Origin: Ascochyta rabiei
Lineage: Eukaryota; Ascomycota; Dothideomycetes; Pleosporales; Didymellaceae
Assembly (NCBI RefSeq): GCF_004011695.2
Contig: NC_082412.1
Span: forward strand, 1,736,001-1,800,000
Reading direction: 5' to 3'
DNA length: 64,000 bases
The translations under genes were made by a program, and so were the position numbers. Below the pieces are notes generated by a model. That model saw only the letters and a list, made by a program, of their open reading frames with translations, was not told the DNA's origin and did not search any database. Each line of letters starts with the position of its first letter. The stretch's first letter is position 1. Positions 63,769 to 64,000 of the stretch are shown in pieces.

Positions 63769-64000
63769 GGTTGCTGCTGAGCTCAAGCGCGTTGCCTTGG
63801 GAGCTACTGTTCTAGAAGTCAACCGCCCGGTCTCATGATCGATCCTGAGTGTAATAAGGCACGAGAAAAGGGATGATGCGTATAAGATTGATTGCGTCCG
63901 GTATCGAGGAAAGTTGGTGTAAAGTTCATGAGAGTCAAGGCTGAGGTGCTGGAGGTAGATGGACTGCGCCTTCCGCGCGGGGTCCCAGTTCAGCCTTGTC
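63769..64000. promoter_or_regulatory. HET gene promoter, to window edge
   Basis: 232 bp upstream of the HET start codon; nothing further is recognised. Confidence 0.45.

Overview
The window is nuclear DNA of a filamentous ascomycete (Pezizomycotina). The signs are many short spliceosomal introns (mostly 45-70 bp, GT-AG with CTRAC-like branch points), fungus-only families (HET proteins, AA9 lytic polysaccharide monooxygenase, DUF7730, DUF3425 bZIP, arrestin adaptor, Nha1 antiporter, Mkt1), and degenerate HET copies. A Dothideomycete is my best guess, but that is an inference from gene flavour and not demonstrated. There is no bacterial, viral or organellar block and no recognisable intact transposon.

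Layout. 0-12.3 kb holds housekeeping genes: a DUF1308 protein cut by the left edge, SRP9, an 85-residue protein with two Atg8-interacting-like motifs, a 1018-residue HAM1-like/BPI-like protein, and a 1418-residue fusion of a ubiquitin-like domain with a CorA-type channel. 12.8-21.2 kb is more accessory: two HET pseudogenes, a pepsin-like protease, a DUF7730 protein and a secreted sedolisin (tripeptidyl-peptidase). 22-34 kb is GC-rich and full of tandem repeats: bZIP factor, alpha/beta hydrolase, guanyl-specific RNase (T1 family), PEX11C-like peroxin, bestrophin-like channel and a Dma1-like FHA-RING ligase, with a different satellite at or near most genes. 34-48 kb holds alpha-MPP, an AA9 LPMO, a Cys-rich protein with a doubtful 5' end, a DUF7730 fragment, Mkt1, a 2-oxoglutarate dioxygenase and a Rad4/Dpb11 BRCT protein. 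50-64 kb holds an arrestin adaptor with a PPxY motif, a 3.9 kb gene-poor gap, an Nha1 Na+/H+ antiporter, an orphan O-methyltransferase C-terminus and an intact HET gene.

The genes are not operonic and mostly act separately. Three loose groupings can be drawn. The sedolisin, the AA9 LPMO and the T1-type RNase carry signal peptides and act outside the cell; the pepsin-like protease has a propeptide but no visible signal. The CorA fusion, bestrophin, Nha1 and the arrestin adaptor handle ions or permease turnover at membranes. SRP9, alpha-MPP, PEX11C, Mkt1, Rad4/Dpb11 and the FHA-RING ligase are core cell biology.

Exon boundaries were worked out by hand from splice consensus, frame continuity and protein-family expectation; each join was checked for phase. 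Family names come from recognition of motifs, not from a database search. No clearly new biological system was proven. The best leads are the tandem AIM microprotein, the satellite-filled RNase intron, the clustered satellites at 22-34 kb, the stopless 48-nt introns and the HET and methyltransferase relics.
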